The notes under the pieces were generated by a model. The model had not been told where the DNA came from and searched no databases. It worked only from the letters and a program-made list of their open reading frames with translations. From Lineus longissimus (lineage: Eukaryota; Nemertea; Pilidiophora; Heteronemertea; Lineidae): 64,000 nucleotides of DNA. A program made the position numbers and the translations under genes. Positions 12,044-25,040 of the stretch are shown piece after piece (the first letter of the stretch is position 1; each line of letters opens with the position of its first letter). The stretch spans positions 8,675,431 to 8,739,430 of the forward strand of contig NC_088322.1 in the NCBI RefSeq assembly GCF_910592395.1, given 5' to 3'.

Positions 12044-12230
12044 AGCTTTCAGCCTTGGCAAACAAAGTGCCTCAAGGTAAAGCTGGCCCCAGAACGTGGT
12101 TATTCCAGAGCATGCCAAACGGATATGATAATACTTCACCGATGATGTTTTAAATTTTTTTCAGCCTTGGCAAACTTAAGTGCCTCAAAGTGTAACTGGC
12201 CCCAGAACGGAACTATTCCACAACATGCCG
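12009..12230 (+). repeat. Tandem copies of the terminal-exon segment of the metalloprotease gene
   Basis: The block TTTCAG + CCTTGGCAAACAAAGTGCCT + CAAGGTAAAG occurs at exon starts 12016 and 12053 (37-base period). A third, diverged copy has its exon start at 12165 within a larger unit of about 150 bases that also repeats GGCCCCAGAACG and the upstream CACC..GATGTTTT. Each copy keeps a pyrimidine tract plus CAG acceptor. In the frame set by exon 7, copies 1 and 2 end ...SASR-stop and copy 3 ends ...LKV-stop, so all could serve as terminal exons. Confidence 0.7.
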
Positions 12231-12817
12231 AACAGATTCGCAAGACAACGTGCATTGCCAACGGTTGATAGTGCAGTTTACTTCGTAGAGGATATCCCCA
12301 TGTCGAAGTGAACCTTCTTACATCACCAGCGCTAGCGGTGACCGATGACAGAGAAGAAAAAATTGTTTTTTCACGTATGCAATCTTCAAAACAGAACATT
12401 GCTTATTTATGTAGTTTACCAACTTTGGGAAATTGACACCTCATTCAGATATGTTTCAGATCACAAGTATGTATACACGTGTATAAGAAAATTTCAAAAC
12501 ATGTTTCGACTTATATACAGATCTATGATGATTTATTAAATGGCTGATGTCTATAATACTGTATTCTATAGGATTTTCAGCTTTTTAGGTGTATTGAAAT
12601 CAAACATGGGTTAATTAAAAAGATTGTTTCAGTCCTAGCTTGTGCTTGTTGCATTTTCCTATGGTTACTGCACCTATATTCAGACTATAGCACTGGATAT
12701 TCTACCAAAAGCGAAGTTTTCATCGATAAGGGGAGTAAGAGGAAGAGGACATGTTTGGAGAAAACGAAGAGAGGTAGGATCGATGATTTAAAATCCACTA
12801 ATCTTGTATTATTAACT

Positions 12818-12823
12818 AATAAA
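12818..12823 (+). terminator. Candidate poly(A) signal for the metalloprotease gene
   Basis: AATAAA in an AT-rich context about 780 bases after the proposed stop codon. It is the first clear AATAAA seen downstream on this strand. Assignment is by position only. Confidence 0.3.
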
Positions 12824-12845
12824 GAATAACTACGTTGTAATACAT

Positions 12846-14518
12846 CATTTGTTTATTTTTGACATTGTTTATTTACAATAATTAGTCAGTAATATTATAA
12901 AAATGATTTATGAAAAATGTGGTACGAAGCAAAAGCGAAATAATTGAAACCAGCCGCAGAGTCATAAGTAAAACCAGTGAAACCATGCGGTATTTAATCC
13001 AACATAATATTGTGTGCAAATGCACCATGCACTACAGGTTTTACGCAGTACGTCCTTATCATAATGGAAAACGACGAGTTCTTTGATCAAGTAGAGGTTC
13101 GAGAGTAGCAGTAGAATTGTCCTCCTGGATTCGTGTAAAGCCCAATTGTATTCTGCTTTATGGTTCTCTAGAGACCATCACCGTCGATCAATACCTTAAG
13201 AGAATCCTTCGTTCTCCGGACGTTATTTTTTAGGACATAGCATAATTTTACTCCCGCTAGGTGAAAGGTTGGAGATTTGATTAAAACATCTAAAATATAA
13301 ATTAAGAAGAAATTTAAGTGAACATTCGATCTCAGCAGTTTGTTTCGCTGTTACTTCGTACTTATAGCATACACTATAGAAGACGTAAACACAACAGAAA
13401 TCATTCAGAGTTTTAAGGTCTGAAATTCATTTGCATCATATACAAGATTGCAACAGTTGTACGAGATCTCGCGGGACGCACCTTGAAATGAATTAAGGGT
13501 AGCCTGAAGTCTTTTCCGGCACTTGTAAAATATAGATCAACAACAAGTTGGAAATCAAACTTTCAAATCAAACACATTTTATTAGGACTGGACACAATAC
13601 CGGTATGTTAAAAAAAGTTAGACAAAGTCATACTGCCAAAACGACCCAAATCACAGGAAAAAGGTGTGCGTGTGTTGCGGGTCTTTAAAGAAAGACAACT
13701 GAAAAGAATGCAGTCTCTAATCTCCGAGGAGGTCATCACTGGCACTGGGCTGTTGGTAACTCTGATGAGGTGGCTTGCTGATGAACCACTTCAGCTGGCG
13801 CCAATCACAATATACGCCTTATTGCTCTGAATTGGATCGCGATAGAGTGTATTACACCAATACGACCTTGCTTCGCCCGTAATAACGTGGTGAGTCGACT
13901 GTTGATTTCAAAGTAAACAATGATAAGGTTCAAAATTGGTTGGTGCAGGTACTTAATGATAAAAATGCACATGAAAGATACCAATGTAAATTGTAGTTGG
14001 TGTGATCATGATTATCATATGATGAATAATATTTCAACAGAGAGAAAACTTGGCTATCTAATAGTTTGTTCATTCAACAAGTACCAGATGGCAGAAGGGT
14101 CAATTTTGCTTCCTGAAGTATTTTGTTGATAACGTGTAAAAGGTATGTCACAGAGAGTGCTTTTTGAGTTAAACAATTATTGTTAATTAAATCATGAGAG
14201 GGAGGCAAAACTTTTTTAAGCTGATACGCGGTTTTCCACAGGCGTCCTAATATTGATCAAATATTAAATCTACAAGCAAAATCGCAAACGTAAAGACTTC
14301 GACTCCGTAGTCTTTGGTCTGGCGCAAATCAGACGATTATTATGTGATGAAAATGACACAATGCCTACTTTTCTCGAATAAGGAAAATAAGTAAATTGGT
14401 TCCTAAACAATCGCCAGGGGAACGATTTTCTCTTGGGTACCATTCTTGTGAAGGTAGCACGAACTAGATCACGTCTTTCAATACTCAATCGGTTTTGCAA
14501 AATAAAAATTATAAAGTA
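12846..14518. other. Intergenic; nothing recognisable
   Basis: AT-rich sequence between two convergent genes. TTTATT on the plus strand near 13575 gives AATAAA on the minus strand and could end the dispanin transcript, implying a 3'UTR of about 0.9 kb. Small frames (13920-14129, 14270-14500) have no domain or composition that suggests coding. Confidence 0.45.
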
Positions 14519-16138
14519 TCAAAAGCCTATAGTCGTCTGATAGAGAATAGTGATGACCAGCGTCATTGTTGTGACTATACCAGCAATGCTGACATACAGC
14601 GACAGCCTCGCCAGGCAATATCCCGCCGTTTTATCGCCTTTATCGTACGCCTTCCAAGAGAGATAAGATAAAAACACAGCTACGACACCTATAGGCGGGT
14701 TTATGCATAACATAGTTGTAAACGAAACGGCTATACATATTGGATAGCTCCTACTACGGAAGGGCTTCTTTAGCCTTGATTTCTTGCGCTCTTTAGGCAT
14801 AGTGTCCACGGCGTCTGGGTCCTCAGTTTCTCCAGGCCGCCAGGTGGAGTTCCCGGGAGTATTCCGTTTGTTGTTGGCGAGGCCAACACGCCTCGAGTCC
14901 GAGTCACATGAATCCGCGTAACCAATTGCGTTGCCTGTATGCACTGCGTTTGGAATATCGGGATTAGAAACAGAAAGATCGTCATTAGAAACAGTGATTT
15001 CCGCTTCCGCCGGATATGACCCGTCCCGGTCTAACCTGACGTCATAGAGTTCATTGGAAGACCTGGTGTCCGACTTGCTATCCTGTTTATTGAGTCTATC
15101 GCGTGATTTACGAGATTCTCGTGGATCCGAACTTATCTTCAGCAACGGAAGTCGAACATCAGTGCCAAGCGTGTAATTGCGCATTCGGTCTTCTGTTGCC
15201 ATTCCTGGGTACGAGTTCCTAGTTCCGCCAGAGAGTGTGGAGAGATTGGATATTTTAGCTGGACTACCAGCGCCATCTTGTAAGAGCGGCGTATGTACAT
15301 CGTCATGATCCGTTTCCATGTCGTGTTCAGAGCCCGGCACAGAATCGTCATCGTAAGAGGACACCTCTAGACTCTTGAATTTAATGTCCTTTGGTAACAT
15401 CGGGGAAGCATAAGGCTTCATCCGTTTTAACTGGCCTTTATCGGTTGTCTTTCCAGGCCTGTCGCTAGGGGGCCGAAGGTGAATATCACTTCCGGATGCA
15501 AGGTTCGTTGACGCAGAATCGTTCGACTGCGCAGAACTCGCTCCTTCTGGCGACGTAGATTTGTACGACTCCTGACTTGCAGGGACCGGACTTAGTGATT
15601 CGACACGTCGATGTTTATTTTTAAGCGGCCGACGATTTTTACGTATTTCCTCCTTTTTCTGATTATTGTCAGAGTCGGTTGAGTAAGAAAATTGTATTTT
15701 CGGGAACGCATCCTCGCTCATGAATTCCGGAGGAGGGGGTGGAAAGCTCTCGTCATCAGAGTTGAAATTGATCGGTTGATCACTGGAAAAAGACCAGCGA
15801 CACTGTGGGGTCCCAGGTTGAGAGTGTTCCCGCAAGTTATCAGCTTTGATTATAGCGTCCTGGCGTTTCCCACTGATGACACTTTCCGGTTTAGTGAGCA
15901 CCGATTCCTGTAGGTGGAGTGCGGGTTCCGGGGATAAGAAAGCAGCAGGTGGCGGTGGGGTAGGCGAAGGATAGCTGCTCGGTGATGCCTGGCCACTCCC
16001 TGCACTATCTGTGGTATTCACAAAGTTCTCGCGAGGGAGGCCGTTTTTGTTTACTTCTGGTGGGATATGACAGGCGAGATTATACGACGGTGGCTCCCCC
16101 ACAAGTCCCGAGGAATTATTATTCGTGGGCTCCATCAT
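14519..16138 (-). CDS. CD225/dispanin-family membrane protein with long disordered N-terminus (539 aa)
   Basis: A single uninterrupted 540-codon frame. Residues 1 to about 460 are low-complexity and polar, with Pro runs (PTPPPPAAFL, PPPPPEF), Ser/Asp/Lys-rich tracts and a PPSY motif near residue 17 that fits a WW-domain ligand (PPxY). The last ~75 residues hold two hydrophobic segments: CINPPIGVVAVFLSYLSWKA, then a hydrophilic linker YDKGDKTAGYCLARLS, then YVSIAGIVTTMTLVITILY. This is the CD225/dispanin pattern (PPxG helix, K/R-x-G-D loop, second TM) shared by SYNDIG1, PRRT and TRARG1-type trafficking proteins. Most family members are 100-300 aa, so the N-terminus is unusually long. The start has a second ATG right after it (16135) and sits in CACAATGATGG. 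A role in vesicle or receptor trafficking is inference from family. Confidence 0.85.
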   Translation of the reverse strand: MMEPTNNNSSGLVGEPPSYNLACHIPPEVNKNGLPRENFVNTTDSAGSGQASPSSYPSPTPPPPAAFLSPEPALHLQESVLTKPESVISGKRQDAIIKADNLREHSQPGTPQCRWSFSSDQPINFNSDDESFPPPPPEFMSEDAFPKIQFSYSTDSDNNQKKEEIRKNRRPLKNKHRRVESLSPVPASQESYKSTSPEGASSAQSNDSASTNLASGSDIHLRPPSDRPGKTTDKGQLKRMKPYASPMLPKDIKFKSLEVSSYDDDSVPGSEHDMETDHDDVHTPLLQDGAGSPAKISNLSTLSGGTRNSYPGMATEDRMRNYTLGTDVRLPLLKISSDPRESRKSRDRLNKQDSKSDTRSSNELYDVRLDRDGSYPAEAEITVSNDDLSVSNPDIPNAVHTGNAIGYADSCDSDSRRVGLANNKRNTPGNSTWRPGETEDPDAVDTMPKERKKSRLKKPFRSRSYPICIAVSFTTMLCINPPIGVVAVFLSYLSWKAYDKGDKTAGYCLARLSLYVSIAGIVTTMTLVITILYQTTIGF

Positions 16139-17175
16139 TGTGGAAGACTAAGGAAATGTCACTTCACCCTAGTTATAGCTTTTGAATATAGAAGGCGGTT
16201 GTCATCAGACACCAGACTAAACCAATCGATCACACGGAATGACAAACCGATTTGATTGATTTGAAATAGTAATACTTTCTGTAGTAATTGAGCTATCTCC
16301 TTTGTATCAAGAAAATGTATCGTACTGAATGCACTGAATGTAACACATTACGATTTCAATGATAATTAATCCGTAAGAAAACCATGCCATATTCCGAACT
16401 AATCAGAACTTTCCAAGCCATCTCCCTGAAAACAATCCATTCCTGAAAAAGCTATGAAGTGATTTCTATCCTTGAAATCTCACCTCGGTAAATTGCAAGT
16501 ACATAGATATTCCTCAGTTTGTGACCAACTTGACTGAAGAAATAACATAATATTCTAAGCTTTGAATGTAGTAGATTTGGTACCCTACTACCGATCTTGA
16601 CCTCCCCTAATAAACCCTCTATATAAACCTATAATTAGAACACGTCCCTGTAGCAGTGTGACAGCGTCTCAGGATCAAGACCCGATTGCTCCAAATGGAG
16701 AACGAGCGCCGTGGGATTATTCGCGTGTTTCTCTATTCTGGTTGATTTCCCTCCGGAAAATCGCCTGCTGAGGTGATGGTATCACGTGATCGTCGTTAGG
16801 ACCTGTCAGCTTTTTCCTGATTAAGTGAAGTAGTTTGTCGCTCGTTCGGGGAAAGGAATCAATGAAGAAAATTGGATGAATCGAATAGAAATTAATTCAG
16901 ATGGTCTCGCTTTTTTCCCATTTCTAAAGGGCACATTTTTCCGAATAGGATTTTGACTTGCAACACAGACCAGACGATCGAAATGCTCGTGTAAAATTTG
17001 AAATGTCCTCCTTTAAGACTTCGTTAATCTACGGCATTATAGTGAGAGTCGGCTACGATAAGGAGAGAGAGACCATATTCGTGCTCATGTCCTGGTTTCT
17101 CCATTCCATTCAAACAATGTCAATGTGATGATGAATTTAAAAGATATGTGTCTATACTGCAGTTTCCATGCGACT

Positions 17176-17328
17176 GATGAAAATTGTCCTTATTTGTTCC
17201 TTTTAGTATCAACCAGTCCTCAGAAAACCGTTTCTAGTATCAAATTGTCCTGGAATCTCTTTCTGGTATCACATTGTCCTTAAACTTCCTTTCTAGTATC
17301 GAATTGTCTTTAAAATCACTTTCCGGTA
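17176..17328. repeat. Minisatellite, ~30-bp unit, about 4-5 copies
   Basis: AGTATCAAATTGTCCT plus a T/C-rich spacer recurs at 17205, 17236, 17265 (GGTATCACATTGTCCT) and 17295 (AGTATCGAATTGTCTT), with a weaker copy before it. The period is 29-31 bases and the copies are diverged. Confidence 0.65.
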
Positions 17329-20300
17329 AGACAGTGGTTCTACGTGAACTGTTCCGCTTGATACTGTACTCGTTCTGAGCACTGTCTCAGAGTGATTCCC
17401 ATTAAATCCCTTCCTCGTTGCCTCACCAGTCGCACATGGTGCGCCTATATACCTACGGAGTGTTATATTCGTTACCAAGGGAACCTAGGCTTTGTGACAT
17501 ACTACTGTTGTCATGGTTCTACACATTGAACTCCTAAGAAAGTAAAGCTGAGATGTGAATGGTTGACGTCGTCACCGCAACTAAGACATCACTCGGCAAA
17601 ACACAAATATCCGGTACGATATGGAGCCATGTGACGCAATCGCGGCTTCCCCGTCAATCTATTTTTGGCAAAAACTTTCGACAATGCCTACGCATTTCGT
17701 CATCAAAAAAGGCCCACACGTCTTATTTTGGATTTGACATAAGCTAAGCAAGGTTGCCGCTACTTTCGTCGTTCACACACGTGGGTTGAACGTCAGATTA
17801 AAAAAACTAAAGGACAACGAATCGAGAATAACATCCGTTGTACGTTGGACCTTATGTAAAGCGCTATACCGCGGCTAATTCCTGAACTACATAAACAATG
17901 TGTCTAATATTTTACGCAATGTTTCATCCCTTTGATCCGTAAGTGACGGGAGATCTACATGATCCAGTAGTTTATTAGGTTTCAGACACCTGGATTACAT
18001 TACGATTCTCATAACTGGATTACGGAGTAGAGTGAAGAAGATGCCGTATTAACTGTGCCCCAGATTTACGTGAAAGAAAATCTCCAATTGTTCCAGCCGC
18101 AATGACATCGAAGCCTGGGGAGCGTTACCAATGATAGATAGGCTCGTTTTTGAGCTGTTGACCCCGTCGTCTTGGAAACCTGCAAGTAGAATTCAGATAG
18201 AAAATGTGAGAGTGATTAATTGAATATGAGTGTGCACTTCCTGGGCTCCTTGGGAACGAAAAAGCTGAACAGACTTACAAAAAACATAAACGGAAATGAC
18301 GTCGAAATATGCCAAGTATGGTCAGCGTCTGGGTTCAAAAAGCAATAGTTTTACATGTACGAAATGATATCATGGGCTTCGTTGTGTCAAAATAGTAATT
18401 TCAATATCCTGGCGTTAGACCTGGACCTGTGAGTTCAAAACACCAGTTGTGTCACTGACTTACTAGTATCAACCATGTTAACCGTAGGTAGGCTGATTGA
18501 ACTGTTCTGTACATCTTGTTTTGGAAGTCAGGCTGTGTTCGCAGAGAGTAAATCATTTGCATGATCCTTTATCATTTATTTCGCTTCGCTTTAGTATTTT
18601 CTCATTTCTAGATGAAGACACCGATACTCCCAGCGGCAAACGCCTACACCAATTTCACCACCAGAACAAGGCCATTTTCTCTCGCCTCGGAAGCTATTCT
18701 TAGCGAGAGGCATAGCAACAGGGTATGCAGTAGAACTTCTCTATCAAGGGAAAACTAGAGACTTACAAGAGCTGTCCTTGAAGGGAGTAACAGAGGTCAT
18801 ATTAAACATCCTCTGGAGTTAATTTGCTGGAAGCTTACTTTGTTGATCACCACCTCAGTCAGCAGTCAATGAAGAACCAAGACACTTTTTTCTGAGAAAG
18901 TGACTTAATTAGTCATAAAACGCCAAGGTAATGTTCTTAACTGTTTCGTGAAAAGATGAACATTTCTTCAATACAGATTATCGAGCAGATGAATCTCATC
19001 TAGGAATATCATATGAATGACGGTACGTAAATAACTGCACCACACCCTTAAGACGTGTTTTAAGCAGTTTTTCTGTGGGTGACTGACAAAAACCGCATTA
19101 CATTCCATTGGCCGTAAGACAATGTTGATAATCCCGACGTACAAATTCTTATAAAAACTATTGCACGACCCTCTTTTTCATGTTCCTTCAGAAAAGCTTG
19201 GTGCTTCCACATGCACACCTTCCATTCATTCCTAATCAGTCTTTAAGGACAAAACCACGAACAGATCTAGAATGCCAAGTTTAGACAACTTTTACTTATC
19301 CTGACTGGCATGCTTGTGAACGATTTCGTGGTTACAAATCTTTGTCGGAAATGGTATAGTTCCAGTCCAACCCAACTGCGCTTCGGCGTGACACGCATTC
19401 AACAATTTGCAGTGTTCTTAGACACCGTGGTCACTATTTAGTACTGTTTGTTGTATCAAGCCATGTGCCTGGTTCTGGCGGCAGCGGTTATGGTTAGTCA
19501 AACACAACCGCACGTGGTTGGCTCAAAAATAGTTAAAAATCACATTGAGGCCATATAGAATAGAAACTGATATCTCGATCACTGTCGGTATTGGGTGTCT
19601 GGCTAAACACTACTAGGACGGAGCTGTCATTTCACCTTAAAATCTTTGGCTGCTGCCTCGGTATTGGCCTACGTTTTTAGCTCAACATAAGAAAAACCAA
19701 TACCCTCAGTTCGGTATCAACTTCTTATAGCTTTGGAGGGAGCGTACAGCGGGCGCAAAGATGTGGAAATGTCGTGGGGTAAAGACTCCTTTAACTATCA
19801 GTTCGTCTAAATCGCTGTTTTTCTCCAATCACATTAAGCTAACGCTGCACTTCCATTGTCCATTTGCCTCTCATCCTTGCTTTACTAACAACGGTTGCCA
19901 TGGCTTCCCGTACTGGCCCTGACAACTATAGTTCGGAATGCAATAAATAACAGCTTCTTCCGCATCTTTGCATGTGGACCATTAAGCCATCTCACAACAA
20001 GCCAGCAAACAGACACGCTCGTTTACAACCATCCCGGGGTTTGCTTGCCTAATGCGCATGCTTGAAAGGCCGATATGGCACCGTTGGGACAAGAAGGTAA
20101 TTTCCCGAGAGATGTGTAAACACATCAGTAGAACCCTTTCCGTTAATATGTCGCTCTTAGTGGAAACAGTTTGCAAGGATGTAGGGGCAAAGTAAATGCC
20201 TTCAAACAACGCTTTTGGTTTAGCATTCAAACATTGCTTTCCCACATAAGTCACTTTTTTTCAGGGAACAAAGGGACATGAATAGTCAACGACAATTCGC

Positions 20301-21676
20301 ATGTGGTGGGATCTGGTGATGTTCCCTTGAACTTGAGCCGCTCTGGGCGGCGAAATATTACATTATCAGCCACACATCATGAACTTCTGATAATGTACTT
20401 AATTGAAATGGCCTGGATCATGCCCATGAAGTGCTACCATGCTAGACCTAAGCTGTTACGCAGGTTGTCTTTACTAACTGCCTTGAATATGACATAGGCT
20501 ATCATTTCTATAGTTTATTGGTAAGATATGACATCAGCTTATTTTGGAAAATGGTTGGGATGGCTAATGGTTAGACGTACCTTTAAAAACGATTATACAT
20601 TCGTTGGACCTTTAGCTCGTTCGACTCCAATCTGTAACATATAAATAAACAGCCCGCATTAGTGTTCATTGCAAAGTTCGAAAAGAGGGGGAAAAATCAT
20701 TTTCTACGAGAAGATTGTATCGGGATGACTACGGAATCTGCAACACAAGCTCATCTGGTAAAAGCGATCATGGTCGCGTCATAGAAAACAGAGCAATAAC
20801 AAAAAGTTATTGGATTCAGGGAGACTTTCGGTGAAATATTCACAGGGGAAAATCTCAGGCGACATAATGCCACAAAATGTTACTTTTTTCGAAGACCTCT
20901 GCAACATGATAGCGTTTTATTTTGTGACAGTGTCGCCTGAGACTAGGACGCCAATAGTTACCGTTAACCAAAGAACCGTTTTCTTTTTGGTTATATCGAA
21001 TTTTGAATGCCCCTGGGACATGTTCTCGCAGACGGAGTCAAATCGTCCCTGTTTTGGGGGAGAGGCTGCCTGATATTGCGCTACACTGGAGCAGCATGAT
21101 TGAATCAGTAGATTGGTTTAACCGGAGTATTCTTAATAGATTTGCAAGTTGTATGGACTGCTAATGGTGAGCAGGTGGGCGTATGGTCTAAATCTAACAA
21201 TCTTGCTTGCATTTATGGGGGACAGCCTTTCCGATATTCTCGTTGTAAAAATAACGAGACTATTGGCATCACTGCAGTTATTATACACCTCAGTTTAACT
21301 CGGAAAAATGACAATGGCAGAATACTAGCCTGACTGGCAAGATTCACGATTGTCTAGAGCATGTCTGATGATATTGGCCTCAGTCTCAGAGGTGAAAGCC
21401 CTTATCGATTCGGTGATTGAGATTACCACTGGCCCCTTGGGAAGGCTGTTGAGCGACGATATGCATACAGACAAAGGGACCCACAGTACGTGCACCCGAT
21501 TGTTTTTCAGGTAACTGTTTGGAAACATAACATATCATGGTTGTAGTTACCCAAGGCCGTGCGTCTCAATATCGTACATTTTCCGATTGATGAACAGGTG
21601 GAATAACGAACGCTTCATACAACACACAATTGAGATGGATTCACAAAGGCAGGCACAACTCGTTTAAGTCTAGTAT

Positions 21677-22002
21677 TAAGGGTTGACCACAGGCACCACC
21701 TTTTTTGCAAGAACTTAAAATCTTAAAGCAATGCCAATTTCAAGGACATGAGTCTGGTCTTTGTTTTCCTGAGAACAGCCTTCCAAGTTTTAAATGACAC
21801 CCTTAAGTAATTCGAACTTCTTCCCAATGAAACGAATGCCCATTTGTAAGAAGTTCTACCGAGGAGACTGTTCTCTGGAAAGCAAAGAACAGTCTCCTAC
21901 CCTTGAAATTAGTACCCGGTACATGTATTCACTTCGTTTTGAAAAGAGTTCTATAATTGCTTTAGGATTTTAAGTTCCAGCCATGGTGGTGTCGATGGTC
22001 AT
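21677..22002. mobile_element. MITE family 2, copy 1
   Basis: It begins TAAGGGTTGACCACAGGCAC CACC. It ends with a diverged inverted copy, GGATTTTAAGTTCCAGCCAT GGTGGTG..GGTCA. The interior has GTCT..TTTGTTTTCCTGAGAACAGCC and a second arm with the inverted GAGACTGTTCTCTGGAAAGC. The family is best defined by the 50056-50267 copy. Confidence 0.55.
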
Positions 22003-22666
22003 ATCTCCGTCGGGCATTTTATCCCTGCAGGACATTTCAAAGCTTAATACTGTCGTGGATCACCAAATGCATGTTATGCACATTTACTCTTTTCGGCCAA
22101 CGCGACGACAAATACTTCAATCAAAATCGAGAAGTTTTTAGAGTGAACTAGATTTTGTGCAAACGAAAGTGAACACCCTACCGTTAGAACAATTTTATTC
22201 CGTCTTTGTCCAAGGTAACGATATATATTACTCATCTACTCCCGCAATGAATCAACGATGGTCACATCATGGCAAGTTGTCCATTATAACAACAATACAC
22301 ATCCCTGTTGCAGAAACATATCTACAATCATTATATCATGAAATATACATTATGTGCATGTGCATACATATGCTATTAATAATAATGGGGCTTGTCCATG
22401 TACATTGCACATGTACAGAAAGGCGAGTGCACTAACCCTGCTTGCCCGTTGCATATGATCTTACCGCGACAGCTGTGCAGGCAAATATTCACCATGTTTC
22501 ATTGAGGGAGTTGTAATACTATCTCGCGTATTGGTTATGGTTTGTCTGATATTAACGGACAATTGCAGAATTTTGCATGTGTATATGATATGGAGTTCGC
22601 TTTTACCCGGATGATATAGTACGCACAAGTAATGACGACGCATTATTCGTAGCAGCGATGTACCAG

Positions 22667-22806
22667 TTAGGGGTTGACCATAGGCACAACCATTGAAACT
22701 CTGACAAGCAATTAGAAGTCTGTCAAAATGAAGTGAATGTCAATTTCAAGGTTCGAGTCTGTTCTTTGTTCAAGAACAGCCCCCTAGGATTTAAATGGGC
22801 ACCTAC
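22667..22806. mobile_element. MITE family 2, copy 2 (one arm only)
   Basis: It starts AGGGGTTGACCATAGGCACA ACCATT and shares CAATTTCAAGG..GAGTCTG and TTCTTTGTTCAAGAACAGCC with the copy at 21677. The second arm is missing or not recognisable. Confidence 0.5.
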
Positions 22807-24899
22807 TCGATAGTGGTGTAGATTACAGTCAGCACTGTTTTAAAGACACGTTAAATATTTTAAAACAAGAAGTTCTGTGTTTCTGTTGCAGCCGGAAATC
22901 ACTTGTTGGTGGAATACATGAAAAAAGACAACATGACATTTTATTATGCACACAAAGACAGCATTTGGCAATTATGCGAATTTAAATTCTTGACGTCGTG
23001 ACCACAGCACACCTCATGAACTACACCAATACGTACACTAAATTACATACCGAAGTGCACGTGCCAGTACTATCAAATCGCCGTAATGATCTAGTGAAAA
23101 TTAGGTGCAGAAACTTGGAGATATGCTTCAGCAAAGCTGGTGAGAGAAGTTCACTCCAACGAACTCCAAATCCAATTCCAAAAAAGTCAAAATCAACGAT
23201 GGAGTGCCTGTCTTCTCAACAAAGTTACTCTCTTTATGATAATCGACGGGTCCTTCTTACACGATGGTTCTTCCGACCAAACAGACGCCTTGTGAAGTAA
23301 ACAATACGATGTAACCTTGAACGAATTGTCACCGTTGACGCCTTCATGTTGTACAGGCGTTGGTTATTTTAAACCAGGGAGTAACAAACCGGTGCAGTGT
23401 TAATGTGAATCGACGGCTTCAGTACATTATTCATAGAAGTATCTCCCTAGAGAAACCGACGGCCATGAATTCCAATCTACGGCTGATACAGTCGAAAATT
23501 TGGCGATAATGTTTCACTTTCAATGCATTGGTCCATAAAAAAACGATGTAAAAACGCGGTGTTTATAGTTCGAGGAAGAATTCTCAGCGTTTATCGGAAC
23601 TTTGGCCCATCCAAAAGCACGATGGCTCCAAAGCTTCCGAAACGATGACCTGATATCAAGTAGCCTTGCTCACTATCTGCGATTACAACATCTCCTAGCC
23701 TCATTTATACCATCCTTTAGAGCAGGAAACAAAGCAAAATCTCACATCCAGGCATCGGCTTACAAAATCAGGAAGTCACCATCTACAACTTAACAAAGGA
23801 ATTGCGTAATACTAAGCTCATCCACTTCCATTTTATATTCCTTGGCGTAAAAGGGGTTTTTAGGTGTCGTAATACGAATTTTCAAAGCATCACTCCAGGC
23901 ACCGCGGCATTGAGTGATGTACAAAACGATCCAGGTTACTGGCCAGTAAGAATGACAAGTGTCCACTTTATTGGCAAAGTAATTCCATATATTCAAAAGA
24001 TCAGTACATTTACGCGGTTTCTGTATCATATTAATCATGGAGAGGATTACTTATATTCTCAAAGGCATGCATTAGTGTCGTTGTTAAAGGCTTACACCGT
24101 TGGTTTACTTTTGGTGGTCGTTTCCATAAAAATGATACACGCCACTTCCGTGCCCTGCACAAGGGCACATTTTTGACTGATTTGTGATGATTGAAACAAT
24201 ATACCTATCTTCTCATGACAAACCCAGTGTACGCACAGCCTAAAATATTAGGACTTACTTGCAAGTGACAGGCCTAATCTGTGACCTCTCGGAAAGGATT
24301 TTAGAGTATCACGTTTCGTACAACTTTCTTAGCAATATTGGAAGAAAAGTCACAGCAAGCACATTTTTGTATTTCATTTTACAATCGTCTCTAAAACTAG
24401 ACATTTTTCTCTAAAAACTTTTTTCTGAGATTTTTTTAGCGAAATGTAAGATATAACTATGCATCTTGTAATAATCTCAGCAAGGATCTCGGATGGGCAC
24501 TAAACAAATTCAGCGAAATGTGAGATATAACTGAGAATCTTGTAATAATATTAGTAAAAATATCGGATGGTCAATAAAAAATGAAATGATGTCTCTGGAT
24601 CAGGTAGGAGATTTGCTTGGTACAGACTGCAAAATCAGCTTGGTGTCGTCCGTGAGGATTCTCCAGCAGTGACAGCCGAATCTGACGTAACACTACCTTT
24701 AAGCAGACCAAAAGGTCGAGAGTTCCATATGGCTACGACATTTGAGGTAGATGAGCTCTCTTTTTCTTCCATGGCGTTAGTTTAAAGGCAGTGGATGATA
24801 ATAGCTTTCAGAATACTGCAGGGGTGAATTTTTTCTGTTGAACGTATAGATCTATAGATATATTCTTAGAGGTGACAGGGTCTGATGTTTCTACTGCAC

Positions 24900-25040
24900 C
24901 AAAGGTTTTTGAGCTTTTGAAAACCCTTCAATGTTTTTCGGCAAATACGTACATGTATGGGGACTTCGTAAAGGTTTTTCGGTGTTAAGAAAACCCTTCG
25001 CTAATGGCCTTTGAGATTCTAAAAAAGCTCAAAAGGTTTT
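24900..25040. mobile_element. MITE family 1, copy 2
   Basis: The left end AAAGGTTTTTGAGCTTTTGA AAACCC is mirrored by AAAAAAGCTCAAAAGGTTTT at 25021-25040. Further related segments (CCATTAAAGGAATTTCAGAA) continue to about 25090. It is related to the element at 1136-1335. Confidence 0.5.

Noticed and set aside
12633-12773. Exon-like segment (TTGTTTCAG ... GAGAG|GTAGG) with a hydrophobic run
   Set aside because: Its open frame is out of phase with metalloprotease exon 7; in the fitting phase it stops after 18 codons. It remains only an alternative terminal exon.
24585-24783. Open frame including GRRFAWYRLQNQLGVVRED
   Set aside because: Looks protein-like but no recognisable family, poor pyrimidine tract before it and no partner exons.
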